Assembly (NCBI RefSeq): GCF_002196855.1
Contig: NZ_NIPW01000040.1
Location: 1 to 59,213 of the forward strand
Direction of reading: 5' to 3'
DNA length: 59,213 nt
From: Haematobacter genomosp. 1
Lineage (GTDB): Bacteria; Pseudomonadota; Alphaproteobacteria; Rhodobacterales; Rhodobacteraceae
The notes under the pieces were generated by a model. It worked only from the letters and a program-made list of their open reading frames with translations. It was not told the origin of the DNA and did not search any database. The position numbers and the translations under genes are program-made. This document shows, piece after piece, positions 34,317-42,719 of the stretch (position 1 is its first letter; every line of letters starts with the position of its first letter).

Positions 34317-34793
34317 ATGATGAAGAAGAGTGGCTCATCCCACAGCCCCAAAATTCTGGCCGTGGCATCAACGGGAGGGCACTGGGAGCAGCTCATGCAG
34401 ATCGCCCCCGCCTTCGAGGGGGGGAGCGTCACCTTTGCCTGCACCGACGCCCGCCAGGCGGAGCATTACGATCTGCCCGCCTTTCTTTCGCTCCGGGATT
34501 ACAACCAGAACGAACCGCTGAAGATGCTGCGCGGTCTGGGGGAGACCTTCGTTCTGGTCAGCCGGCTGAAACCGGATGTGATTCTGTCCACCGGCGCCGC
34601 TCCCGGGCTTCTTTGCCTGCTCTGGGGCCGGGTCTTCGGGGCGAAGACCATCTGGATCGACAGCATCGCCAATTCCGAGAAGCTGTCGTTGAGCGGCAAG
34701 CTGGCCCGAAAATTCTGCCACGTGACCCTGACACAATGGGAACATCTGGCGCAAAAGGAGAACCAGCCGGCCTACTGGGGAAGCGTCATATGA
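34317..34793 (+). CDS. Alg14/PssD-type glycosyltransferase subunit
   Basis: 158 residues. The N-terminus KILAVASTGGHWEQLMQI is the Alg14-family signature (small GT-B half that recruits its catalytic partner to the membrane), followed by RLKPDVILSTGAAPGLL and AKTIWIDSIANSEKLSLSG. It matches PssD/EpsE-like proteins that act in EPS repeat-unit assembly. Its stop overlaps the start of the Alg13-like gene (ATGA), so the two subunits are translationally coupled. The start is ATG 34317 or 34320. Confidence 0.9.
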   Translation: MMKKSGSSHSPKILAVASTGGHWEQLMQIAPAFEGGSVTFACTDARQAEHYDLPAFLSLRDYNQNEPLKMLRGLGETFVLVSRLKPDVILSTGAAPGLLCLLWGRVFGAKTIWIDSIANSEKLSLSGKLARKFCHVTLTQWEHLAQKENQPAYWGSVI

Positions 34794-35260
34794 TCTTTCT
34801 GACCCTTGGCACCCAATTGCCGTTCGATCGTCTGGTGAAGGCGATGGACGAGGTCGCGCCCAGCCTCCAGGAGGCCATCTTCGGACAGATCGGCAATGCC
34901 CGCGTGAAACCTGCCAACTTTGAAAGCGTCGATTTCCTGGCCCCGCGTGAGTTCAAGCAGCATTTCGACGCGGCGCGCGTCATCGTGGGCCATGCGGGGA
35001 TCGGCACGATCCTGTCGGGGCTGAAGGCGGAGAAACCCCTTGTCCTGATGGCGCGGCGCGTGGCCTTCGGCGAACACCGCAACGATCACCAGCTCGCGAC
35101 GGTTTCCCAGATGAACCGCATCCCCGGCATCCACATCGCCGAGACGCGCGAGGATCTGCAAGCCCTTCTGTCGGAGCCGGACCTCGCCCCCATGAAGGCG
35201 GAGGAGTCCCTCTCCCGTCAGAACCTGCTCACCCGTCTCCGGGCGGAAATCTTTTCCTGA
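34790..35260 (+). CDS. Alg13/PssE-type glycosyltransferase subunit (GT28)
   Basis: 156 residues from the ATG overlapping the previous stop. MIFLTLGTQLPFDRL is the Alg13/PssE N-terminal signature, and VIVGHAGIGTIL..EKPLVLMARR is the nucleotide-sugar binding region of GT28/GT1 C-terminal domains, with FGEHRNDHQ following. With the Alg14-like partner it forms one split GT-B enzyme. PssDE in rhizobia adds glucuronic acid to a lipid-linked intermediate. UDP-glucose dehydrogenase 3 kb downstream would provide UDP-GlcA, which fits, but the sugar is inferred. Confidence 0.9.
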   Translation: MIFLTLGTQLPFDRLVKAMDEVAPSLQEAIFGQIGNARVKPANFESVDFLAPREFKQHFDAARVIVGHAGIGTILSGLKAEKPLVLMARRVAFGEHRNDHQLATVSQMNRIPGIHIAETREDLQALLSEPDLAPMKAEESLSRQNLLTRLRAEIFS

Positions 35261-35289
35261 TCGCTTGCGCCTCATCGCGCCGTTTCGGG

Positions 35290-35314
35290 CCCCGGCAACC
35301 CGCGGGAGCCGGGG
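35290..35314. terminator. GC hairpin after the Alg13-like gene
   Basis: CCCCGGC and GCCGGGG form a 7-bp stem with an 11-base loop, 30 bp past the stop. There is no T tract, so it is a weak candidate. Confidence 0.3.
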
Positions 35315-35403
35315 AGGGAGGGGGAGGCCGCGCGGGCAGGGGCTTTCCTCACGGAGGGGAGTGCCCCGAAGCACAGCCCTGCCTGCAGGCCGGCCCTCCG
35401 ATG

Positions 35404-35414
35404 CTGCAATGCAG
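35404..35414. promoter_or_regulatory. Dyad CTGCA-A-TGCAG, candidate operator
   Basis: Perfect 5-bp half-sites, about 100 bp upstream of the GT2 start at 35510. ACTTTG follows 5 bases after the dyad, as it does 6 bases after the copy at 42514. Confidence 0.5.
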
Positions 35415-35509
35415 AACCCACTTTGTGTTTCCCGAACTTCCGTTTATATTGAAGAATGTATCGGGGCCTTCCGATGCGGGGACGAACTAGCGCAAGGGCT
35501 GCCAGACTT

Positions 35510-36559
35510 ATGGATTTCGACGTTGTCGTGGCTACCCGAAACCGCCCGGATGCGCTTGAACTCTGCCTTCCCCTGCTGATCGGGCAGTCCCGCCGGCCCT
35601 CAAGGATCATCGTGGTCGACAGCTCGGACGATGCGGCGCCCGTTGCTGATCTGGTCGAACGGCTGCGCCCGCAGTCCGACGTGCCGCTGCGCCTCATGCG
35701 GTCGGCCAAGGGGCTGACGCGGCAGCGCAACCTCGGCCTGACGGAAGTGACGGCCCCGGTCGTGTTCTTCCCCGACGACGATTCCCTCTGTCATCCGGGC
35801 ACGACGGAGGCGCTCCTGCGCATCTATGAGCGGGACGGGGAGGAGATGATCGCCGGCGTGCGCTGCGTCGATGCGCCCGAGCCGCCCCCCGGCATCGATC
35901 TGGGGCGCAGCTACCAGATCAGCGATGCCCATCGGAGCGAGGCACGGATGAAGCGGCTCCGGCACCGGCTCGAACGGGGCATCGCCGACCGCAATCCTTT
36001 CCCCGCGATGGGCAATGCGCTTGCCGATCTCGTGCCCGCTCCCGACTGGCTGGAGGAGGAGGATGCGGTGAAGGTCGGCTGGATGACCGGCTATCTCATG
36101 TCCTTCCGCACCGCGGCGATCCGCCCCTCCGGGTTCGAGGAGGCTTTCGCGGGCTACGGCCTGTTCGAGGATATCGACGCGAGCTTTCAGGCCATGCGGT
36201 TCGGTGCGCTCGTGGCGGCAAGGCGGGCGCGGGTCTATCACCATCGTGCCCCCGCCGGGCGGCCGGATCCGTATCATCACGCCGCGATGAGCATCCTGAA
36301 CCGTGGCCTCATCTTCGCCAAGCAGTTCGGCTCGGGCAGGCTGGCTCCGGCGCAGGTCGCCGATATCCGTGCGCGCACCTATTCCTATGCCCGGTTGCGG
36401 ATGATGGGGCTTTTGCCGCGGATCCGTTCGGCAGAGGCGCGGGCGGAACTCAAGGGAACGCGCGACGCGCTCCGCGCGCTCGATCAGCTGCTGAAACTGC
36501 CTCCCGACCGGCTGGGGGAGGGATACCTGCGTCTGGCGCGGGATCTCGGTATCGGGTGA
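35510..36559 (+). CDS. GT2-family glycosyltransferase
   Basis: 349 residues from ATG 35510 (MDFDVVVATRNRPDAL), the usual GT-A beginning; ATG 35456 and 35474 are in frame upstream and the RBS is weak for all. GT-A landmarks are RIIVVDSSDD, KGLTRQRNLGL and the metal-binding VFFPDDDS. A later region, GYLMSFRTAAIRPSGFEEAF..LFEDIDAS, contains the acceptor-side acidic motif. It likely adds a sugar to the undecaprenyl-linked repeat unit. A CTGCA-A-TGCAG dyad and a TATATT-like element lie upstream. Confidence 0.88.
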   Translation: MDFDVVVATRNRPDALELCLPLLIGQSRRPSRIIVVDSSDDAAPVADLVERLRPQSDVPLRLMRSAKGLTRQRNLGLTEVTAPVVFFPDDDSLCHPGTTEALLRIYERDGEEMIAGVRCVDAPEPPPGIDLGRSYQISDAHRSEARMKRLRHRLERGIADRNPFPAMGNALADLVPAPDWLEEEDAVKVGWMTGYLMSFRTAAIRPSGFEEAFAGYGLFEDIDASFQAMRFGALVAARRARVYHHRAPAGRPDPYHHAAMSILNRGLIFAKQFGSGRLAPAQVADIRARTYSYARLRMMGLLPRIRSAEARAELKGTRDALRALDQLLKLPPDRLGEGYLRLARDLGIG

Positions 36560-36686
36560 CAGGGATGATGGCGGAGTGGCGAGTGACAGCGGAACGATGA
36601 CCTCCGATCCCGCCGCAGGGCGGCAACCCGACCAGAGTGGAACGCCCGTTGGCATGCAATCCCCCCTTCCTTCCCGCGGAGCACCC

Positions 36687-38003
36687 ATGCGGCAGAAACT
36701 GAAATCAGCCCTGTTCGGCGGGCCCGCGGGCGCCGTGTTCCGGGGCATGAGCATTCTGGCGATCGGCGGGATGGCGGCCCGGGTCATCGGCTTTGCCAGC
36801 TATCCGATCGTGACCCGGCTCTACAGTTCCCATGATTTCGGCATCGCGGCGCTCATGCTCGCCTTTACCGGGATGATCGCGCCGCTGCTGACGCTGCGCT
36901 ATGGCACGCCGATCGCCCAGCAGCGCAGCGACGGCGCGGCAATGAACCTTTTCGTGCTTTCCCTGACCTGCGCCCTCACGATAATCGCGGTCGTGACGCT
37001 TGTGCTGTTCTTCTGGGGAGAGCGGCTTTTCGCCCGCATGTCCATGGAGGATCTGGCGCCCTGGTGGTGGCTGGTCCCCGTGGGCCTGATCGCCTCGGTA
37101 ACCTATGAGATGCTGTTGTCCTGGGGCGTCAGGCGGCGGAACTACCGGGTGATCTCGCAGTCCCAGATCAGCCAGTCCATCACCAGCAGCCTCGCCAAGA
37201 TCGGGTTCGGCCTTGCCGCTGCCGGGCCGATCGGCCTGCTGCTCGGCGGGGTTCTTGCAAGCGGGGGAGGGTCGGGGCGGATGCTGCGCGCCTTCCTGCC
37301 GGATTTTCGCAAGAGCTTCCGCATGGTTTCCTGGCGGCGCATGCGCTACTTCGCCTGGCGCTTCCGCAGCTTTCCGATCTACCGGCTGCCCTCGCATTTC
37401 CTGTTGGCCTTCGCCATGCAGGCGCCCCTCATCTTTTCGGCTTCGCTCTACGATCCCGCGACGACGGGGCAGTTCGGCCTTGCCATGCAGGTCATGGCGC
37501 TGCCGATCGTGATCATCTCCCAGACCCTCGGCAATGCCTATTACGGCGAGATCGCCAAGCTCGGCCGGCGTCAGGCGGGCCGCATCTTCGATCTGAGCAA
37601 GATCATCCAGAAGCGGCTGTTTCTGGTGGGTATCCTGCCCACGCTCGTCGTGACCTTCTGGGGACCGTCCCTTTTCTCCCTGGTCTTCGGGGCGAACTGG
37701 GCGCAGGCGGGATATTTCGCCTCATGGCTCGCGCTCTACATGCTGTTCCAGGTCACTTCGACGCCGCTCATGCAGGTGTTCAACATCATGGGCAATCTGG
37801 CGGCCTATCTGATCATCAACGGATTGCGCGTGGCCCTGTTGCTGGTTCTTTACTGGGCCTGCCGGCGCACCGGGGCGGAGGCAGAGGTCTATGTGGCCAG
37901 CTACAGCATGATAATGGTGTTTTTCTACCTGTTCTCCAGCGGCTATGTCTTCTTCGAGCTCGCGCGCGCCGCCCGCCGGCAGCGAGAGGGGAGTTCTGCA
38001 TGA
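36687..38003 (+). CDS. wzx: Wzx-type polysaccharide flippase
   Basis: 438 residues from ATG 36687 (MRQKLKSALFGG), with CGGAG 5 bases upstream; the longer frame from 36576 lacks a membrane-protein-like start. About 12 hydrophobic segments match the MOP/polysaccharide-transport family: GMSILAIGGMAARVIGFASYPIVTRLYS at the start, and later TGQFGLAMQVMALPIVIISQTLG and LVFGANWAQAGYFASWLALYM. It would flip lipid-linked repeat units to the periplasm for a Wzx/Wzy pathway. No Wzy polymerase was identified in the window. Confidence 0.88.
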   Translation: MRQKLKSALFGGPAGAVFRGMSILAIGGMAARVIGFASYPIVTRLYSSHDFGIAALMLAFTGMIAPLLTLRYGTPIAQQRSDGAAMNLFVLSLTCALTIIAVVTLVLFFWGERLFARMSMEDLAPWWWLVPVGLIASVTYEMLLSWGVRRRNYRVISQSQISQSITSSLAKIGFGLAAAGPIGLLLGGVLASGGGSGRMLRAFLPDFRKSFRMVSWRRMRYFAWRFRSFPIYRLPSHFLLAFAMQAPLIFSASLYDPATTGQFGLAMQVMALPIVIISQTLGNAYYGEIAKLGRRQAGRIFDLSKIIQKRLFLVGILPTLVVTFWGPSLFSLVFGANWAQAGYFASWLALYMLFQVTSTPLMQVFNIMGNLAAYLIINGLRVALLLVLYWACRRTGAEAEVYVASYSMIMVFFYLFSSGYVFFELARAARRQREGSSA

Positions 38004-38112
38004 GGCGGAACGTTTCGCAGTTGTGCGGGCAGATGATTGTCGCTTTAACCTTCCCGAACACCCCTCCTTTTCTGAACACCCCCTTGAACAAGCATCAAAA
38101 GGCAACCTCCCC

Positions 38113-39417
38113 ATGAAGATAGCGATGATTGGCACGGGCTATGTGGGCCTCGTCTCCGGCGTGTGCTTTTCCGACTTCGGACATGACGTGGTCTGCGTGG
38201 ACAAGGACCCCCGCAAGATCGAGATGCTGAAGCGGGGCGAGGTGCCGATCTACGAGCCTGGCCTCGATCAGCTCATGGCCAAGAACGTGCAGGCCGGACG
38301 GCTGTCCTTCACCGGCGATCTGAAGGAGGCGGTGGAGGGTGCGGATGCCGTCTTCATCGCGGTCGGCACGCCGACGCGGCGGGGGGACGGGCATGCGGAC
38401 CTGACCTATGTCTTCGCCGCCGCGCGCGAGGTGGCCGAGGCGCTGACCGGCTATGCGGTGATCGTGACGAAATCCACCGTGCCCGTCGGGACCAATGCCA
38501 AGGTGGCCGCAGAGATCCGGGACGCCAATCCGGCCGCAGACTTCGACGTGGCCTCCAACCCCGAATTCCTGCGCGAAGGTGCTGCGATCGACGATTTCAT
38601 GCGCCCCGACCGCGTGGTGGTGGGTGTCACCTCCGAGCGCGCGAAGGAAGTGATGGGCGCGATCTATCGCCCGCTCTTCCTGCGCGACTTCCCGATCCTC
38701 TACACGGATCTGGAAACGGCGGAGATGATCAAATACGCGGCCAACGCCTTCCTCGCCACCAAGATCACCTTCATCAACGAGATCGCGCGGCTGTGCGAAA
38801 AGGTCGGCGCGGATGTGAAGCAGGTCTCGAAGGGCATCGGCCTCGACGGGCGGATCGGCAACAAGTTCCTGCATGCGGGGCCGGGCTACGGCGGGTCGTG
38901 CTTCCCCAAGGATACCTCGGCGCTGGCCCGCATCGGGCAGGACCATGCCGTGCCGATGCAGATCGTGGAGACGGTCATTGCGGTGAACGACGCGATCAAG
39001 CGGCGCATGGTGGACAAGGTCGTCGACCTCTGCGACGGCTCGGTCAACGGCAAGAAGGTCGCCGTCCTCGGCGTGACCTTCAAGCCCAACACCGACGACA
39101 TGCGCGACGCGCCCTCGCTCACCATCGTGCCGGCGCTGGTGGGCGCGGGGGCGCAGGTCTCCGTCGTCGATCCGCAAGGGAAACGCGAGGGGGAGAAGCT
39201 CCTGCCCGGCGTCGCCTGGAGCGAGGATCCCTATGAGGCGGCGAAGGGCGCCGATTGCGTCGTCCTGCTGACCGAATGGAACGAGTTCCGCGCCCTCGAC
39301 CTGCCCCGGCTGGCGGAGACGATGGCCGTGGCGAGGATGGCCGACCTGCGCAACGTCTATGACGAGACCGGCGTGCTGGAGGCGGGGTTTGCCGCCTATG
39401 CCGGCGTCGGGCGCTGA
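38113..39417 (+). CDS. ugd: UDP-glucose 6-dehydrogenase
   Basis: 434 residues from ATG 38113 (MKIAMIGTGYVGLVSGVCF), the canonical NAD-binding beginning of the UDP-Glc/GDP-Man dehydrogenase family. It also shows AVGTPTRRGDG, TKSTVPVGTN, NPEFLREGAA, and GPGYGGSCFPKD with the catalytic Cys263, then TFKPNTDDMRDAPS. It oxidises UDP-glucose to UDP-glucuronate with two NAD+. The 5' end lies 109 bp after the flippase, and the spacer has a CGAACACCCC/TGAACACCCC direct repeat. The product feeds the epimerase next to it and probably the PssDE-like transferase. Confidence 0.96.
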   Translation: MKIAMIGTGYVGLVSGVCFSDFGHDVVCVDKDPRKIEMLKRGEVPIYEPGLDQLMAKNVQAGRLSFTGDLKEAVEGADAVFIAVGTPTRRGDGHADLTYVFAAAREVAEALTGYAVIVTKSTVPVGTNAKVAAEIRDANPAADFDVASNPEFLREGAAIDDFMRPDRVVVGVTSERAKEVMGAIYRPLFLRDFPILYTDLETAEMIKYAANAFLATKITFINEIARLCEKVGADVKQVSKGIGLDGRIGNKFLHAGPGYGGSCFPKDTSALARIGQDHAVPMQIVETVIAVNDAIKRRMVDKVVDLCDGSVNGKKVAVLGVTFKPNTDDMRDAPSLTIVPALVGAGAQVSVVDPQGKREGEKLLPGVAWSEDPYEAAKGADCVVLLTEWNEFRALDLPRLAETMAVARMADLRNVYDETGVLEAGFAAYAGVGR

Positions 39418-39430
39418 GGGGACGGAGAAG

Positions 39431-40441
39431 ATGGCGGGGCAGAGGGCTTTCATCACCGGCTCGGCCGGGTTCATCGGCTACCATCTGGCCGAAAGGCTGC
39501 TCTCCGATGGCTGGCAGGTCCTCGGCCTCGACGCGATGAGCGACTACTACGAGGTCTCGCTGAAGGAGAAGCGCCACGCCATGCTGGGCGCACATCCCGG
39601 CTTCCGCGCGGTGATCGGCCGCGTGGAGGATCAGGGGCTGGTGCGCGGCCTGATGGAGGAGTTCCGCCCCGATGCGGTGATCCACCTCGCAGCCCAGGCG
39701 GGGGTGCGCTATTCCATCGACGCGCCGCGGTCCTATGTGGAGGCGAACCTCATCGGCACCTTCGAGGTGCTGGAGGCGGCGCGGGCGGTGCCGCCCGCAC
39801 ATCTGCTGCTGGCCTCCACCTCCTCTGCCTATGGCGCCAATACCCGGATGCCCTATGCGGAGACGGACAGGGCCGACCACCAGATGTCCTTCTACGCCGC
39901 GACGAAGAAGGCCACGGAATCGATGGCGCATTCCTATGCCCATCTCTACGGCCTGCCCACGACGATGTTCCGCTTCTTTACCGTCTACGGGCCCTGGGGC
40001 CGGCCGGACATGGCGCTGTTCAAGTTCACCAAGGCCGTGCTGCAAGGCAAGCCCATCGACATCTACAACCACGGCGACATGCGGCGCGACTTCACCTATG
40101 TCGCCGATCTGGTGGAGGGGATCGCGGGGCTGATCGACGTGGCGCCCGGGCAGGAGCCGGTGGGAGAATTCGACAGCCTCTCCCCGGTGGCGCCCTGGCG
40201 GGTGGTCAATATCGGCAATGGCGCGCCCGTGCCGCTGATGGATTTCGTCTCCGCCATCGAGGCCGCCACCGGGCGCGAAGCGGCCAAGAACTTCCTGCCC
40301 ATGCAGCCCGGCGACGTGCCCGCCACCTGGGCCGATGCGCGGCTGATCGAGGCGCTGCTGGGCCATCCCCTCCCCCGCACCGACATCCGCGACGGCGTGG
40401 CCCGCTTCGTGGAATGGTACCGGGAGTATTACGGGATCTGA
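39431..40441 (+). CDS. UDP-glucuronate 4-epimerase
   Basis: 336 residues from ATG 39431 (MAGQRAFITGSAGFIGYHL); GGAG lies immediately upstream. Extended SDR with TGSAGFIG, HLAAQAGVRYSIDAP, STSSAYG and Tyr155/Lys159 in FYAATKKA. The segment FFTVYGPWGRPDMALFKFT is characteristic of UDP-GlcA epimerases (LpsL/CapI type). It converts UDP-GlcA to UDP-GalA. It starts 14 bp after ugd, so the two form a uronic-acid precursor operon. Confidence 0.93.
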   Translation: MAGQRAFITGSAGFIGYHLAERLLSDGWQVLGLDAMSDYYEVSLKEKRHAMLGAHPGFRAVIGRVEDQGLVRGLMEEFRPDAVIHLAAQAGVRYSIDAPRSYVEANLIGTFEVLEAARAVPPAHLLLASTSSAYGANTRMPYAETDRADHQMSFYAATKKATESMAHSYAHLYGLPTTMFRFFTVYGPWGRPDMALFKFTKAVLQGKPIDIYNHGDMRRDFTYVADLVEGIAGLIDVAPGQEPVGEFDSLSPVAPWRVVNIGNGAPVPLMDFVSAIEAATGREAAKNFLPMQPGDVPATWADARLIEALLGHPLPRTDIRDGVARFVEWYREYYGI

Positions 40442-40470
40442 ACCGGATCCTTCATGACAGGAGTGCATTG

Positions 40471-41323
40471 ATGAAGATCGCTGCCCTCGTCCAGGCACAT
40501 CACCGGCCCGACCTGCTGGAAAAGCTGCTCGACCGGCTGTCCGGGGAGCTCTGGGTCCGCTACGTCCATGTCGACCGCAAATCCGACATCGCGCCCTTCC
40601 GGCTGTTCTTCGAGCGTGCGACCTTCGTTGAGGATCGCGTCAAGGTCTATTGGGGGGGGCTTTTCCCAGGTCGAGGCCTCGCTCCGGCTCCTGCGGGCGG
40701 CGCTGGCTGATCCCGCCGTCACCCATCTCTATCTGATGAGCGGGCAGGATTACCCCCTGCGCTCCGACGCAGAGATCCGTGCGAGAATCGCGGCGGCGGC
40801 GCGTGCGAATGGCGGGCAGGGCGGCAACTTCATGGATGTCCGCGAGATGCCTTTCCCCGACCGGACGATGACCCGGCTCGAGAAGCGCTTCTTCTTCGAC
40901 CTGGGGCCCCGGGGGATCTGGGTCACGCGGGCGGTGGACCGGCTCCTGCCGCGCAGGAATGTGGCGAAACTGCTGCGCGGCATACGCCCCCATGCCGGCT
41001 GGCAATGGTGGCTAATCGAACGGCCGGTTGCCGAGGCGATGGTGGCCTTCCTTGACGCCAATCCTTGGTATCTCAACGCCTTCCGCCTGGTCTTCTGCAG
41101 CGACGAGCTGTTCTTCCAGACGCTCTTCGCCCATCTCGGCTTCGAGACAGACGGGCCGACGCCCACGGCGATGAAATGGATCTCCGGAAAGCCAAATCCC
41201 GAGCCCATCGATGCCGCTCTCTACGAGGAGATGCGCCGGGACTGGCACCTCATGGGGCGCAAGTTCGTGGATTTCCATCCCGCCGGCCAGGATGCCGGGC
41301 GCAGGGAGAGCCTGGGGGGGTGA
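40471..41323 (+). pseudogene. GT14-like glycosyltransferase (Core-2/I-branching type), frameshifted at a G8 tract
   Basis: The gene starts at ATG 40471 (MKIAALVQAHHRPDLLEKL, YVHVDRKSD) with AGGAG upstream. At 40652-40659 a run of eight G shifts the frame: the expected VYWGGFSQVEASLRLLRAAL is obtained if one G is removed. The second part then runs to 41323 with the family motif HLYLMSGQDYPLRS, FFDLGPRG, WQWWLIERP and FCSDELFFQT. About 283 residues are restored in total. This is the Branch/Core-2 family, glycosyltransferases that transfer Xyl, GlcNAc or similar sugars. It may be a phase-off allele, a pseudogene or a homopolymer sequencing error. Confidence 0.85.
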
Positions 41324-41345
41324 TCCGGCCCTCGGCGGCCGGATC
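41322..41345. terminator. Hairpin between convergent glycosyltransferase genes
   Basis: GATCCGGCC-CTCGGC-GGCCGGATC, a perfect 9-bp stem. It begins inside the last codon region of the GT14-like gene and lies 24 bp from the end of the minus-strand GT2 gene. It could terminate both, although neither side has a T run. Confidence 0.45.
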
Positions 41346-41369
41346 CCGCGAAGGGCCCGGCCGCCGAAG

Positions 41370-42431
41370 CTAGGGCTGCGGCCTCAGCGCGGGAATGGGG
41401 CGCATCTGGCGCGGATCCTGGATCTTGCGGAACCGGAAGGCCGTCTGGACGATCCGGCCGGAATAGCGCCCGCCCTGAAGGGCGATCATGCCGCGGGCGA
41501 TCCTTCCCGCAGACGTCCGGCGCTCCTGAAGCGAGAGGCGGGCAAAGAACCGTGCCTCCTCCACCAGCCCGGCCTTGAGATATTTCACCGCGATCCTGGC
41601 CAGATAGCTGGCCAGATGGGCGCTCGGCTCCCGGAAGAGGCCGGCCTGCAGGCCAAAGACATCGATGGAATCGAACCCCTGCCGGTCCCATTCACGGGCG
41701 CATTGCAGCGCCATGAAGGCCAGGGTGATCTGGGCGACATGTTTCTGCATGTCGGTGGCGATGCCGTCGCCGGCGAAAAGCCGGCGTTCGTAAAGCACAT
41801 CCGGGATCACGGCATATTTGCCCCCGTAGCGCGACATCCGGCACCACAGGTCCAGATCCTGGGTGAAACGGAAGAACGGCCGGTATCCGCCCACCGCCTC
41901 GTAGGCGGAGCGCCGGTACATCACCTCGCCATGGGTGAAGGGGGAGTGGATGCGCCCCAGAACCTGCTCATGCGTGATTTCGGGCCGCGCCTTGAGGCCA
42001 AGGTCGCGGACCTTGACGATCTTCCAGTCGCGATCTACCTCCGCCTCCCGCAGACCGCAGGCGACGCCGATATGATCGGGGTGGGTGTCGAGGAATTCAG
42101 CCTGCTTGCGCAGCCGCGCAGGCAGGGAAGCATCGCCGGCTCCCATGACAGCGATGTATTCGCCGCCTGAGCTGTCGATGGCCTTGCGGATCGCGCTCAC
42201 GAAGCCTGCGTTCGCCTGATGGATCACCCGGAGGCGCGGAGTATCGTAGCTGTCGAGGATCTCTCGCACACGGGGATCGGGACTGCCGTCATTGACCAGC
42301 ACGATCTCGTAATCATCGAAATCCTGGGCCAGCAGGCTGTCTACCGTATCGCGCACGAAATCCGCCCTGTTGTACCAGGCGCAGACGACTGAAACTTTCG
42401 GAGATCGGGGGTGGGAAGGAGTCATTCTCAT
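41370..42431 (-). CDS. GT2-family glycosyltransferase
   Basis: 353 residues from ATG 42431 (MRMTPSHPRSPKVSVVCAWYNRADFV); ATG 42425 is equally possible. GT-A fold: VSVVCAWYN, YEIVLVNDGSPD, IHQANAGFVSAIRKAI and the metal site YIAVMGAGDAS, where the usual DADD reads GAGD but keeps the last Asp. Then HGEVMYRRSAYEAVGGYRP and QDLDLWCRM give the acceptor-side D-x-D/W pattern. The C-terminal 120 residues are helical and may be membrane-peripheral. The promoter region contains the CTGCA-A-TGCAG dyad 83-93 bp upstream. Confidence 0.88.
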   Translation of the reverse strand: MRMTPSHPRSPKVSVVCAWYNRADFVRDTVDSLLAQDFDDYEIVLVNDGSPDPRVREILDSYDTPRLRVIHQANAGFVSAIRKAIDSSGGEYIAVMGAGDASLPARLRKQAEFLDTHPDHIGVACGLREAEVDRDWKIVKVRDLGLKARPEITHEQVLGRIHSPFTHGEVMYRRSAYEAVGGYRPFFRFTQDLDLWCRMSRYGGKYAVIPDVLYERRLFAGDGIATDMQKHVAQITLAFMALQCAREWDRQGFDSIDVFGLQAGLFREPSAHLASYLARIAVKYLKAGLVEEARFFARLSLQERRTSAGRIARGMIALQGGRYSGRIVQTAFRFRKIQDPRQMRPIPALRPQP

Positions 42432-42719
42432 CCAATCCGGTTCGCAAGAACCCTGCAGGAAGGCCACTGCCTCTCAACAGTATCAAATGGATCCCGGGGT
42501 TCAAGTGGCCGAGCTGCAATGCAGAGATTAACTTTGAGATGAATCGGCGGGTCTGGAGGTTGCCATCATGTTTTGTTAGAAAAAAGAGATATGCCGATAG
42601 AATCGTTAGCGGTATCTTTTGCACTGCAGCGATTGGCAGGAAGAAGAAACTGGTTTACGGTCGAGACAAGGCCTGTGGAGCCTCACAGTATGTTTTCAAG
42701 CATCATTAGGTGAAAGCGG
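42432..42719. promoter_or_regulatory. Divergent promoter region between GT2 and murA-like genes
   Basis: 288 bp. It holds the perfect dyad CTGCA-A-TGCAG (42514-42524) nearer the GT2 gene, and an imperfect one, TTGCA-C-TGCAG (42619-42629), about 91-101 bp before the murA-like start. The middle (42525-42615) is AT-rich. Each divergent gene thus has one dyad at roughly the same distance. Confidence 0.5.
42514..42524. promoter_or_regulatory. Dyad CTGCA-A-TGCAG, candidate operator
   Basis: Perfect copy, 83 bp upstream of the GT2 start at 42431 (minus strand). ACTTTG follows six bases after it, as it follows five bases after the copy at 35404. Confidence 0.5.

Noticed and set aside
37945-38112. 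Longer UDP-glucose dehydrogenase start
   Set aside because: The extension is outside the NAD-binding fold and overlaps the flippase end; MKIAMIGTGYVG at 38113 is the family start.
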